Shown here one piece after another: positions 1 through 7,718 of a stretch of DNA of 16,923 nucleotides. Positions within the stretch are counted from its first letter, which is position 1; every line of letters starts with the position of its first letter. This DNA is from a bacterium. Its GTDB lineage: Bacteria > Pseudomonadota > Alphaproteobacteria > Rhizobiales > Xanthobacteraceae. The stretch is taken from positions 1-16,923 of the forward strand of contig JAQSDT010000706.1 of the NCBI GenBank assembly GCA_029946075.1, given 5' to 3'. The notes beneath the pieces are model-generated. The model had not been told where the DNA came from. It saw only the letters and a list, made by a program, of their open reading frames with translations, and ran no database searches. Position numbers and translations under genes: made by a program.

Positions 1-601
1 GGTGTATATCGGCCTCGCCGTCCACAAGGGCGCTGCCTACCCCGGCGAGCACGGCGCGATCGTCAGCCAGCCGCTTTGGGACAAGGTGCAATCGATCCTG
101 CGGGAGAGCCCGCGGGTCCGTGCCTGCCACGCACGGGCGGCGACGCCGGCGTTGCTGAAGGGTTTACTATTCGGTCCGACCGGCCGCGCCATGAGCCCCA
201 CCCACACACGCCGCAGCGGCAAGCTCTATCGCTACTATGTCTGCCAGGCCGCCCTGAAGGGCGAGGTCACGGACGCCCTGATCCGGCGCGTGTCGGCCGC
301 CGCCATCGAGGCGGCGGTCATCGACCAGCTTCGGGCGCTCCTCAAATCGCCGGAGGTCGTCATGGCGACGTGGCGCGCGGCCAAGGCCGAGGGCGGCGGG
401 TTTTCGGAAGCAACGGTCCGCGAATCGCTCGACCGGCTCGACCCGCTCTGGGACGAACTGTTCCCCGCCGAGCAGGCCCGCATCGTCCAGCTGCTGGCCC
501 AGAGGATCGACCTCAAGCCCGACGGGCTCGAACTGCGACTGCGGACGCAGGGGCTCGGTCACGTCGTGCAGGAGCTTGGGACCTCCCGGAGGGCTGCCTG
601 A
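1..601 (+). CDS. Large serine recombinase, C-terminal part (5' end outside window)
   Basis: This is the C-terminal portion of a DNA-cutting site-specific recombinase of the large serine family; the catalytic N-terminal domain lies upstream of the window. The visible part starts in the recombinase DNA-binding domain, with the typical stretch around HKG, YPGEH and LWDKVQ (residues about 8-31 of what is visible). Next comes the zinc-ribbon-like segment around GLLFGPTGRAMSPTHT and YRYYVC. Only one of the usual cysteines remains, which is common in alphaproteobacterial members. A charged helical tail ends at the TGA at 599-601. That stop overlaps the ATG of the next gene (ATGA), so the two are translationally coupled. 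Such recombinases move integrative elements or phages. The family is clear. Whether the gene is intact cannot be judged here. Confidence 0.85.
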   Translation, partial: VYIGLAVHKGAAYPGEHGAIVSQPLWDKVQSILRESPRVRACHARAATPALLKGLLFGPTGRAMSPTHTRRSGKLYRYYVCQAALKGEVTDALIRRVSAAAIEAAVIDQLRALLKSPEVVMATWRAAKAEGGGFSEATVRESLDRLDPLWDELFPAEQARIVQLLAQRIDLKPDGLELRLRTQGLGHVVQELGTSRRAA

Positions 602-1074
602 TGCCGACGCCCGATTCCGACGTCGTCACCATCAAGGTGCCCTTCGCCGTCCGCAAACGCGGCGGGCGCAAGCTGGTCCTGTCGCCGGATGGCGCGCCGA
701 TGCCGCCGGCTGCGCCGCACATCGACAGCACGCTCGTCAAAGCCATCGCCCGCGCCTTTCGATGGCAGAGGATGCTGGAGACCGGCCGGTACGCGACGAT
801 TAAGGAGATCGCCAAGGCGGAGAAAATCAATTCGTCCTATGTCAGCCGCGTCTTGAGGTTGACGCTGCTGGCGCCGGCGACGGTGGAGGCAATCATCGAT
901 GGGCGGATGAGCGCGGGGCCGACGCTGGCGGAGGCGATGAAGGTGTTTCCGGTGGAGTGGGCGGAACAGCGACGCCAGCTACCCAACCGATACCTACAGA
1001 GCGCGCTTTCCAGTCGGCCCGTACTGTGCATCGCAGATGCCATTGTGCCTATACTCGTATTGACCAACACTTGA
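601..1074 (+). CDS. Small HTH protein coupled to the serine recombinase
   Basis: This 157-residue protein starts at the ATG that overlaps the recombinase stop. The N-terminal third is basic (KVPFAVRKRGGRK) and is followed by a Pro/Ala linker. Residues about 46-100 look like a helix-turn-helix of the type found beside alphaproteobacterial serine recombinases: FRWQRMLETGRYATIKEIA, then KINSSYVSRVLRL, then LLAPATVEAI. Relatives usually end soon after an FPVEW motif, which lies here near residues 117-121. The remaining 30 or so residues look like random read-through, so the native stop may have been lost and the element may end near position 970-1070. The role is unproven; recombination accessory or regulatory protein is the usual inference. 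The coupling argues for joint expression with the recombinase. Confidence 0.7.
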   Translation: MPTPDSDVVTIKVPFAVRKRGGRKLVLSPDGAPMPPAAPHIDSTLVKAIARAFRWQRMLETGRYATIKEIAKAEKINSSYVSRVLRLTLLAPATVEAIIDGRMSAGPTLAEAMKVFPVEWAEQRRQLPNRYLQSALSSRPVLCIADAIVPILVLTNT

Positions 1075-1428
1075 GAGTCACATCGTCCGCGAGAACGGCG
1101 AGAGTTGCGGCCGGCTTGTCGCCTACCATCGGCGCAACTCAAGAAATTTGCGGGGAAGACATCCGACGATGGCCACGACACTTGAAGCGCACGACAAGCT
1201 GATCCGAGAGAGCTTCGAGGGCAGCTACCCGGCGATACAGTTCCACGGTGAATATTCGCCTGAAAAACAATTGCCCGTTGCTATCGCCGGGCGCCCGAAA
1301 GCCAAGCCGAGCGGCTTTTTGAGCACGGACAGGAAAGGCGGACGCCCCTTTTGCAGATTTTGGTGGACTTGGGTAGAGGCGCGCAGTTGTTCTGATCGCC
1401 CCAAGGTTAGTCAGAATTCATGTGAATC
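1075..1428 (+). other. Intergenic stretch, no convincing gene
   Basis: This 354-base stretch separates the recombinase module from the biosynthetic locus. It holds one open frame (TTG at 1148 or ATG at 1169, stop at 1430-1432, about 87-94 residues). That frame has no recognisable motif, a Trp/Arg/Ser-rich C-terminus and no good ribosome site, so I do not call it a gene. A short terminator-like hairpin sits at 1304-1320. It is probably degenerate DNA at the edge of the mobile element plus the leader of the next gene. No clear sigma70 promoter was seen. Confidence 0.5.
1304..1320 (+). terminator. Possible short rho-independent terminator
   Basis: AAGCC (1304-1308) pairs with GGCTT (1313-1317) around a GAGC loop, and the second arm runs into a T5 tract (1316-1320). 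An alternative pairing uses AAAGCC at 1298-1303 with GGCTTT at 1313-1318. The stem is short. It may end transcription from the recombinase side before the biosynthetic locus. Evidence is structural only. Confidence 0.3.
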
Positions 1429-4125
1429 GTGATGACCTCCGTCCGAGCATCAGAAATCCCTTGGTCAAATCCGAGCGCGCCGGCGCTCGACCTGAATGGC
1501 CCAACCGTTCCGTTCCGCCGGTTTTGCGAGGACTGGGTTAATCGACCGGCAATCGACCTGTTCAGATCCTCCGCAGAGGAATTCGGAGACCGGATTGCTT
1601 GTGAAGATCTCGCCGAACGCCTGACCTATGCACAGGTCTGGGCAGCCTGTCGACGTCTGGCGTCCATGATAGATGCTGCCGTCCCCACCGGCCAACCGAT
1701 CGGCATCCTGCTGCCGAACGAAGCATCCTATCCTGTGGCGGTCCTGGCCTGCCTAGTGGCGAACCGGCCTTGCGTGATGATCGACCGCCATCATCCGGAA
1801 GATCGCGTTGCGGCAATTGTTCGTGATGCGGGCGTCGCTGCGATCATTTTACGGCGGTCGGATATCGCCGACGGTCTGCTGCTGCCGGCGGGAATTCGGA
1901 CGATCATGATCGATGAGGCGTTGCTTGATGGGCCGGCACCCGACTGGCTTACCAACTCTCCGATGCCTCCCCCCGCGCCGAGCTTTATCGTCTATACGTC
2001 GGGCAGCACGGGCCATCCGAAGGGCATCGTGCTCAGCCAACGCGCCGTTCTTCACCGCGCTGCGCAACTCGTCAACGCCGTCCATCTCCGACCTGAGGAC
2101 AGGGTGCTATCCCTCGCATCGCCCAGCACCATTGGCGGCCTGCAGCAGATTTTCGAAGTGATGCTGTCGGGTGCCACGCTGGTCAAATTCGACCTGCAGC
2201 GGACAGGTCTTGGTAAAGTCGTGCAAGCGATAGGTGAGCGGCATATTACAATGATGTTCTCCACGCCATCCGTGTGGCGCAGCGTCGCCCGCATCGACAA
2301 CGTCGCTTCCACATTGACGAACCTGCGATGCATCCAGTCCTCGGGAGACATGTTGCTCTCGATCGACCTCGGATTGCTTCGGCAGGTACTGCCTGGAGAT
2401 TGCCACGTACTCTCTGTCTATGGCGCGACCGAAGCGCCGGCCCTGCTGCAATGGTTCGTGCCGCCGACATGGCCGAACGGCGGGCCACGCGTGCCGACCG
2501 GCTATCCGTTGGCCGGGTTTGCCTTTGCTTTGCTCGACGATTCCGGCAATGCCGTGAAGGAAGGCGAACCCGGCGAGCTCGTGATCAAGAGCTCCTGGAT
2601 GTCACTGGGTATCTGGCGCAACGGCGCTGTCCATCCAGGTCCTTTCGAACGGGACGAGAGAGACTTGACGACACCCGTGTATCGCACGGGCGACATCGCG
2701 CGTCAGTTCCCAGACGGCCTTTTCGTAACGCTTGGGCGTAAGGATCGACAGGTCAAGGTTCTGGGTAACCGTGTCGAACTCGCCGAAGTCGAAACTGTCC
2801 TCAGACAGGCGCCGATGGTCGCGGACGCCGCAGTGGTTGCCCGCCGAACAGGCGGGGGGGCACAGTTGTCGGCATTCGTCGTCCCGCTTGATGCAAGCTC
2901 GCCGGGCCTCGCTTCGGATGTCCGAGCACACCTGAAAGGCAAACTTCCAGCCTACATGCAGCCCTCCTCTCTTTTCGTCATCGACGAGCTGCCGCTGCTG
3001 CCAGGCCGGAAGATCGACGAGGAGGCGCTGCTGTCCTTCGCCGACAAGGACGCGCCCCCGGCGCCGGTACCCTCGGCGCCGCATCCCGCGGTACATGTCG
3101 CTCAGCGCGCGATCGACATGATAAACAAGGCCTGGCGGCGCGCCATCGGCCGACCACCTCCAAATGACGATCGCAGTTTCAACGAGGCTGGCGGCGATTC
3201 CCTTGGCCTGCTCCTCTTGGTCCTCCATCTCGAACAGTCGTGCGGCCAGGCTCTTTCACTGGACAACTTCCACGGAGAAATGAAACCTTCGGAGTTTGCG
3301 CTGGCCCTCGATCGCCTAATTGACGGGCGACCTCCAGCAGTTTCGAAAGAGTTACCAGTGGTGTTCTTTATTCCGGGGAGAAGGGGCGACTCGCCCCGGT
3401 TGGCCCAGTTCCGCTCGGCGTGCGCGGCAACTATCAGCATTTACTCGACAACCTATCCCGATCTTCGCCAGCTGGCCCGCGGAGGCTTCGAAGACATTGT
3501 CACGCACATATCAACGCAGATCGAACAGCTTGCACCAGAAGGCGCCATCGGCCTAGCGGGATACTCTCTGGGGGGAGATGTCGCCTACGCCGTGGCGGGT
3601 CGTCTGCAGAGGCGAGGCCGGCAAATATCGGCCTTGTTGATACTGGATACCAGCGCAGAGGACTTCAGCCCGGACGACCAGCCTCACGTTAGGCGCAACT
3701 TGGCACGTCGTTTCGCCACGCTGCTCGGACTCGTCAAGGACGGCAACTGGAACGCGATTACCGAAGCAATCGTGAAACCCTCAGTCGTCGCCAAGCCTAT
3801 AAGCCGACACGTGCTTCGCTTCCTATCGTCCTTCAAAATACCGATTCGCAGCAACTTCGTTTTCTATCTGCGGTGGCATCTACGGGCGATGCTCATCGAG
3901 GCTCATCGCACGTCGTGGATCAAAAGCGCGCCTACTGCCTGCCTGAAAATTCCAGTCATTCTCTTTCGATCCGAGGACAGTACCGCCGACCTCGGCTGGC
4001 GGGCGCGTGCCGATGCCTTGACCATCGTTCCAGTGGGGGGCGACCATCTCAGCATGCTGGAACGAGAGAACTCGGCAGAGCTGATCGCGGAATTCGTCAG
4101 CGCCGTCCGCAAGACATCAAATTAG
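1429..4125 (+). CDS. NRPS-like protein: adenylation, carrier and thioesterase domains (A-T-TE)
   Basis: This is a single-module NRPS-like enzyme without a condensation domain. It should activate a carboxylic acid with ATP, load it onto its own phosphopantetheine arm and release it through the thioesterase. Adenylation domain (about residues 30-530): YTSGSTGHPKG from residue 189, YGATEAP, YRTGD, GRKDRQVKVLGNRVEL, and a Lys in PLLPGRKID. Carrier domain: GGDSLG with phosphopantetheine Ser591. Thioesterase (about 645-898): GYSLGG with Ser713, likely Asp740 and His873. The position matching Asp235 of phenylalanine-activating domains reads Ile (in ASPSTIGGLQQIFEV), which argues against an ordinary alpha-amino acid substrate; this is a by-eye alignment. 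Starts GTG 1429 and ATG 1432 are adjacent, and neither has a strong ribosome site. The kinase begins 222 bases downstream in the same direction, so a role in the lasso pathway is possible but unproven. Confidence 0.85.
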   Translation: MMTSVRASEIPWSNPSAPALDLNGPTVPFRRFCEDWVNRPAIDLFRSSAEEFGDRIACEDLAERLTYAQVWAACRRLASMIDAAVPTGQPIGILLPNEASYPVAVLACLVANRPCVMIDRHHPEDRVAAIVRDAGVAAIILRRSDIADGLLLPAGIRTIMIDEALLDGPAPDWLTNSPMPPPAPSFIVYTSGSTGHPKGIVLSQRAVLHRAAQLVNAVHLRPEDRVLSLASPSTIGGLQQIFEVMLSGATLVKFDLQRTGLGKVVQAIGERHITMMFSTPSVWRSVARIDNVASTLTNLRCIQSSGDMLLSIDLGLLRQVLPGDCHVLSVYGATEAPALLQWFVPPTWPNGGPRVPTGYPLAGFAFALLDDSGNAVKEGEPGELVIKSSWMSLGIWRNGAVHPGPFERDERDLTTPVYRTGDIARQFPDGLFVTLGRKDRQVKVLGNRVELAEVETVLRQAPMVADAAVVARRTGGGAQLSAFVVPLDASSPGLASDVRAHLKGKLPAYMQPSSLFVIDELPLLPGRKIDEEALLSFADKDAPPAPVPSAPHPAVHVAQRAIDMINKAWRRAIGRPPPNDDRSFNEAGGDSLGLLLLVLHLEQSCGQALSLDNFHGEMKPSEFALALDRLIDGRPPAVSKELPVVFFIPGRRGDSPRLAQFRSACAATISIYSTTYPDLRQLARGGFEDIVTHISTQIEQLAPEGAIGLAGYSLGGDVAYAVAGRLQRRGRQISALLILDTSAEDFSPDDQPHVRRNLARRFATLLGLVKDGNWNAITEAIVKPSVVAKPISRHVLRFLSSFKIPIRSNFVFYLRWHLRAMLIEAHRTSWIKSAPTACLKIPVILFRSEDSTADLGWRARADALTIVPVGGDHLSMLERENSAELIAEFVSAVRKTSN

Positions 4126-4162
4126 GGGGCCAGCTGATTGGATAATACGGCCTCCGACCGAC

Positions 4163-4190
4163 TTGACGGGCCTGCCGAAGATGGTATCGC
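4163..4190 (+). promoter_or_regulatory. Weak candidate promoter ahead of the kinase
   Basis: TTGACG (4163-4168) matches five of six -35 consensus bases. It is followed after 16 bases by TATCGC (4185-4190), which is a poor -10. If used, it would give the kinase gene a leader of roughly 150 bases containing the 4265-4294 hairpin. Confidence 0.25.
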
Positions 4191-4264
4191 AATTTATCTA
4201 AATGATGACGTCTCCGGCTGTTCCCGCGAAAACATGACGGTGCTGATACCATAAGTAACCTTAG

Positions 4265-4294
4265 CTCGCCTGAACCTATGAGCGTCTAGGCGAG
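4265..4294 (+). promoter_or_regulatory. 7-bp inverted repeat between NRPS-like gene and kinase
   Basis: CTCGCCT (4265-4271) and AGGCGAG (4288-4294) are perfect inverted copies with a 16-base gap. The gap is long for a terminator and no T-run follows. It could be an operator or a leader structure of the kinase-cyclase transcript. Confidence 0.3.
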
Positions 4295-4347
4295 GAATTC
4301 TAAATCTTTGGCCAACCCATTGGAGACCAAGATCGGCGGGATTTCCG

Positions 4348-5295
4348 GTGACAGGCAAGTATCGCCATAGCGTCTACGGCATCGTTATCGAAAGCGAATT
4401 CCGGTTGTCGTCTATCGACGATGCCTCGGAAGCCAGCGACCCGCCGGTAGTCAGTATTGCCTTGGCAGCGCCGAAATATTTTCAGGCGAAGACTGGGACG
4501 ATGGTGTGCGACTCCAACGATTGGCTTCACCATTCGGTTCTGCCGGATGGAAGCATCTACATGCGCGCGGATGAGATCTTCGAAACGGTTGTCTCTGCCA
4601 ATGGACGGCACGCCGTCTGCATAAAGGCGGTTGGCGCAGACAAAAGATCCTTCGAGGCGTACCTGCTGAATTTCGTCCTGAGCACTTCGCTCTCGTTGCA
4701 AGGTGAGGAGCCATTGCATGCCACTGTCGTCGCTCTTGGTGGCCGCGCAATCGGCCTGCTTGGGGACAGTGGCGCGGGAAAGTCGACACTTGCAGCGTTC
4801 CTGATATCGCAAGGCGCGACACTGATCACCGATGACATATTGCGGCTGACGTTCACCGATGGTCAGGCCTTCGCGCATCAAGGCCCTCACCGGCTGAAGC
4901 TCTTTGATGAACCGGCCTTGCGGCTTCTTCCGGAGACGGTCGGCGACGGGCATTGGAACGCCATGAATGGTAAGGTCATGGTGAAACCGCACGAGCGGCT
5001 GGCCGGGCAACACCCGCCACAACCGCTCTGCGCACTGTTTTGGCTCGATGAGTCGAAGCAGCTGTCCGCACCAGACGCGGTTTCCTCGACCCGGTTGGTG
5101 GGCCTTGACCTGGCTCGGGCGCTCTTCGCGTCAACGATGAACACAAGATTCCACGCGCCCGACCGGCTGACACGGCAGCTGCGCTTCGCAGAACGAGTGG
5201 CGCGCGTGCTGCCCGTCTATGCGCTGCGCTATGCGAGGAGCTACTCGCTCCTTGGACAGGTCGCCCGTGAGCTTGGCAGAAGGACAGCCCCGTGA
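4348..5295 (+). CDS. HPr-kinase-like lasso peptide kinase
   Basis: This 315-residue protein belongs to the HPr-kinase-like group found in paeninodin-type lasso clusters. There it phosphorylates the hydroxyl of the precursor's C-terminal serine. Visible motifs are a Walker A loop GDSGAGKST near residues 140-148, the tandem Asp162-Asp163 in ATLITDDILRL that acts in metal and base chemistry in this fold, and a downstream HRLKLFDEPALRLLP segment typical of the family. The likely start is GTG at 4348, with GGCGGG seven bases upstream. The stop at 5293-5295 overlaps a GTG (GTGA). The cyclase starts about 110 bases later in the same frame, so the two are almost certainly co-transcribed. The precursor encoded at 7719 does end in Ser, the residue this enzyme would need. 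Activity on that residue is inferred. Confidence 0.85.
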   Translation: MTGKYRHSVYGIVIESEFRLSSIDDASEASDPPVVSIALAAPKYFQAKTGTMVCDSNDWLHHSVLPDGSIYMRADEIFETVVSANGRHAVCIKAVGADKRSFEAYLLNFVLSTSLSLQGEEPLHATVVALGGRAIGLLGDSGAGKSTLAAFLISQGATLITDDILRLTFTDGQAFAHQGPHRLKLFDEPALRLLPETVGDGHWNAMNGKVMVKPHERLAGQHPPQPLCALFWLDESKQLSAPDAVSSTRLVGLDLARALFASTMNTRFHAPDRLTRQLRFAERVARVLPVYALRYARSYSLLGQVARELGRRTAP

Positions 5296-5403
5296 AGCCT
5301 TCCGCTGCATTCTCCGCTCTCTCGCCTTGCGCAGTCGACGGCCTCGCAGTCGGTCGAGCTGTTGTGGCAGGCGCTCGCTGCCAAGCCCGATAAGGCTTGC
5401 AAA

Positions 5404-7197
5404 TTGTTCGCCGCCATCTTCAACATCGACAGTAGGCCCGTCGATCCGCGGCAGATTTTAATCTCGAACCATGACATCGAGATCCTGGGCTGTGATCGCC
5501 GCGTTGCCTTCATCTACTCGAAGGCTGCCCCCTCTCCTGCCCCAGGGCAGTCGAGTGGTATTCAGGATCTGGAGGGGCGGTACTGGATCGTTGGTCGGGT
5601 CCGGCTCGATGCGCGCAGCGAACTTCAATCGGTTCTTTCGGAGCGCATCCGTGGGCCGTTGCGAGACATTTCCGACGCGCAGCTGTGCCTGCATGCCTAC
5701 GCTGCCTGGGGCGATGCCTTCGTGGATCGCATCGCCGGTGATTTCTGCTTCGTGTTGTGGGACGACGATCGCAATCGGCTGGTGTGCGTCCGGGACCAGC
5801 TCGGCATAAGGTCGCTTTTTCATGCCGAGGCCGGTGGATCCCGGTTTGTCAGCGATTCATTAGACTGGATCGCCTCTCGGTCGTCGGTCAACCGCGACCT
5901 TGACGACGCGTGGGTCGCGGATTTTCTTACCGTCGGCCATTCGCTCGAGTTCGAGCGAACTGTCTATCGACACATTCAGCGTCTCGCACCGGCGCATGTC
6001 CTGACGATTTCCGATTCCGGCGCGACCGTGCGGCGGTACTGGCGACTGAACATCCAGGAGCCGCTCTACTTCCGCGATCGTCGGCTGTACGTCGAGCGTT
6101 TCCTCGATCTGTTGTCGAATTCGATCGTTGATCGATTGCCGGCCGGGAGAGTGGGTATTTCCATGAGCGGCGGCCTCGATTCTACGACGCTCGCAGCCTG
6201 CGCCGTGCATGCCACGGGAGACGCCGCCCGAGTCGTGGCTGAATGCCTTCATTTCGAGAAACTCGAGTCCGACAACGAGAAACACTTCAGTTCGCTCGTT
6301 GCTCAGCGTCTGGGGATTGAGTTACGGATCCGTGCCTGCGATGAACTCACGTACGATTCGCAGTGGCAGTCAAGATCGATCAAAACGCCAGAGCCGTCGA
6401 CGCTGATTGTCAGCGCGCATATGGATCGTGCGGTTGCCCTCGAGCGCGCGAACAAGGCGCAGGTCTGGTTCTATGGTGAAGGGCCGGACAACGCCCTCGC
6501 ATTCGAACGGGGCGCCTATCTGTCGTGGTTGGTCGGCCGGCGGGACTGGCTGCGGTTGGGAGAAGCGGGCCTGCTCTATCTCAGAGCCAAGGGACTGGCC
6601 GGATTAACGGAGACCCTGCGGCGCTACGCAGCGCGACGCCAAACTGTCGATGAAGCGATTGACGTGCCGCCATGGCTCGATCGATCGCTCGTCGATCGGC
6701 TCGGCCAGGAAGAACGGCTCAGCGGCATGAGCCAACTCGGCGGTGTTGGCGCGAGCTCTACACCTCGGCATCCCTGGCATCCAGGAGCCATTGCCTGGTT
6801 CAATGATCCCATATGGCCCGCGGTGTTTGCCAACTATGAGTTCGAAGAATCCCTGGCGCCCTTCGTCTTGCGCCACCCTTTTCTCGACCTGCGCGTTCTC
6901 GAGTTCATGTTGTCGGTGCCGACGGTGCCGTGGGCGAGGAACAAGTTGTTGCTGCGCGAGGCAATGCGGGGGCGGCTTCCGGACGAGTTGCTCGCTCGCA
7001 AAAAAGCGACGCTTCCGAGTGCTGCCCTCACGTCACCGCTTCGGATCCACGGTCTTCCGCCCTTGTTACGAAATAGTTGCTTGGACCGATACATCGACGT
7101 TCGGGCCGTACCAGTCGTGGGCTCTTCCGGGCGACACTGGCAACAGGTCGTTGCGGTTCATGCGCTGGATTACTGGCTGACACAGGGTACGCCGTAA
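5404..7197 (+). CDS. Lasso cyclase (asparagine-synthetase-like, C protein)
   Basis: This is an ATP-dependent macrolactam synthetase. It adenylates an Asp or Glu side chain of the core and lets the core N-terminus attack it, closing the ring around the tail. The open frame extends to TTG 5362, but I choose TTG 5404: it gives MFAAIFNID, the usual N-terminus, and AAGG (5392-5395) lies eight bases upstream. The protein is then 597 residues. The glutaminase-like domain (about 1-200) lacks the N-terminal Cys, as in other lasso cyclases. The synthetase domain shows PP-loop SGGLDST (255-261), YGEGPDN near 357-363, RHPFLDLRVLEF, and NKLLLREAMRGRLP followed by RKKATLP. The stop is followed by a 93-base gap with a hairpin and then the B1 gene. 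The kinase-C-B1 order matches kinase-containing lasso clusters. Confidence 0.88.
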   Translation: MFAAIFNIDSRPVDPRQILISNHDIEILGCDRRVAFIYSKAAPSPAPGQSSGIQDLEGRYWIVGRVRLDARSELQSVLSERIRGPLRDISDAQLCLHAYAAWGDAFVDRIAGDFCFVLWDDDRNRLVCVRDQLGIRSLFHAEAGGSRFVSDSLDWIASRSSVNRDLDDAWVADFLTVGHSLEFERTVYRHIQRLAPAHVLTISDSGATVRRYWRLNIQEPLYFRDRRLYVERFLDLLSNSIVDRLPAGRVGISMSGGLDSTTLAACAVHATGDAARVVAECLHFEKLESDNEKHFSSLVAQRLGIELRIRACDELTYDSQWQSRSIKTPEPSTLIVSAHMDRAVALERANKAQVWFYGEGPDNALAFERGAYLSWLVGRRDWLRLGEAGLLYLRAKGLAGLTETLRRYAARRQTVDEAIDVPPWLDRSLVDRLGQEERLSGMSQLGGVGASSTPRHPWHPGAIAWFNDPIWPAVFANYEFEESLAPFVLRHPFLDLRVLEFMLSVPTVPWARNKLLLREAMRGRLPDELLARKKATLPSAALTSPLRIHGLPPLLRNSCLDRYIDVRAVPVVGSSGRHWQQVVAVHALDYWLTQGTP

Positions 7198-7218
7198 GAG
7201 AATGCACTCCTCGCGTTG

Positions 7219-7237
7219 GTTGCCGTAGCTGGGCAAC
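7219..7237 (+). promoter_or_regulatory. Hairpin between cyclase and B1 genes
   Basis: GTTGCC (7219-7224) pairs with GGCAAC (7232-7237) around a seven-base loop. No T-run follows, so it is not a classical terminator. It could slow transcription or protect mRNA at the junction. Function is unknown. Confidence 0.25.
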
Positions 7238-7290
7238 AATCGTAAACTAATCTGTCACGTTCTTGGGCGCCGATCGGGAAAGTCATTCGG

Positions 7291-7569
7291 ATGCTTGAAA
7301 TTTCGACGATCGTGAAAAAATCCATTCGGCAGGTTTCGTGTGAATTCAACGATGAGGTGGTGCTTCTTCAGCTCGATAGAGGGCGATACTTCGGACTCCA
7401 GACTGTCGGGGCGGCAATCTGGAACGGCCTTGCGGAGCCGAGGCCAATTGCCGATATCTGCGACGATGTCCTGGCACAATTCGACGTTGCTCCAACGGTT
7501 TGCAAGGATCATGTGATCAAGTTTCTAACGCGCCTGCAAAGTGTCGGCCTCATCGAAGTCGCTGGATAA
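7291..7569 (+). CDS. PqqD-like leader-binding protein (lasso B1)
   Basis: This 92-residue protein has the PqqD-like RiPP recognition element fold. In split lasso systems this B1 protein binds the precursor leader and presents it to the B2 peptidase and the cyclase. Visible family features are VVLLQLDRGRYFGLQTVGAAIWNGL (written here as an annotation of residues about 22-46, from the VLLQL strand to the AIWNGL helix), then PIADICDDVLAQF and a closing helix with LQSVGLIEV. Length is normal for the family. The ATG at 7291 has GGGAAAG about ten bases upstream. In most clusters B2 follows directly. Here the precursor gene follows instead, and I find no B2 on either strand. Its leader partner is expected to be the Tyr22-Pro25-Leu27-Gly31 region of the peptide at 7719. 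Confidence 0.85.
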   Translation: MLEISTIVKKSIRQVSCEFNDEVVLLQLDRGRYFGLQTVGAAIWNGLAEPRPIADICDDVLAQFDVAPTVCKDHVIKFLTRLQSVGLIEVAG

Positions 7570-7601
7570 CCATTCCATGCAACGTTCAGAAGCGCAGTAA
7601 A

Positions 7602-7624
7602 ATATTGCATAGAAAATGCAATAT
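7602..7624 (+). promoter_or_regulatory. Perfect 9-bp palindrome overlapping the precursor promoter
   Basis: ATATTGCAT (7602-7610) and ATGCAATAT (7616-7624) are exact inverted copies with a five-base spacer. The repeat is AT-rich and not followed by a T-run, so it looks more like a binding site for a dimeric regulator than a terminator. It covers the -35 region and the spacer of the candidate promoter at 7605-7632, which suggests a repressor operator. Confidence 0.5.
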
Positions 7625-7632
7625 GGTATATT
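7605..7632 (+). promoter_or_regulatory. Candidate promoter of the precursor peptide gene
   Basis: TTGCAT (7605-7610) as a -35 and TATATT (7627-7632, five of six consensus bases) as a -10 are separated by 16 bases. Transcription would start near 7639 and leave a leader of about 80 bases. This lies in the most AT-rich stretch of the window. A separate strong promoter for the precursor is expected, because peptide is needed in excess over enzyme. Confidence 0.4.
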
Positions 7633-7718
7633 TCATCTCAACTGCGCAACAGACGAGCAGACGATAATGTTGCAGTAACCATTCTCGATACACCAATGAC
7701 GCATGAAAGGTCTGGCTC

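Noticed and set aside
1148..1432. Open frame of about 94 codons ahead of the NRPS-like gene
   Set aside because: TTG start, no ribosome site at a good distance, no recognisable motif and an atypical Trp/Ser/Arg-rich end. It looks like chance.
1429..4125. Thioesterase domain of the NRPS-like protein as a substitute leader peptidase
   Set aside because: It is an alpha/beta hydrolase in cis with a carrier domain. Nothing in the sequence points to peptide-leader cleavage, so I mention it only as a remote possibility.
7602..7624. Palindrome read as a terminator of the B1 transcript
   Set aside because: The stem is AT-rich and no T-run follows. Its overlap with promoter-like hexamers fits an operator better.
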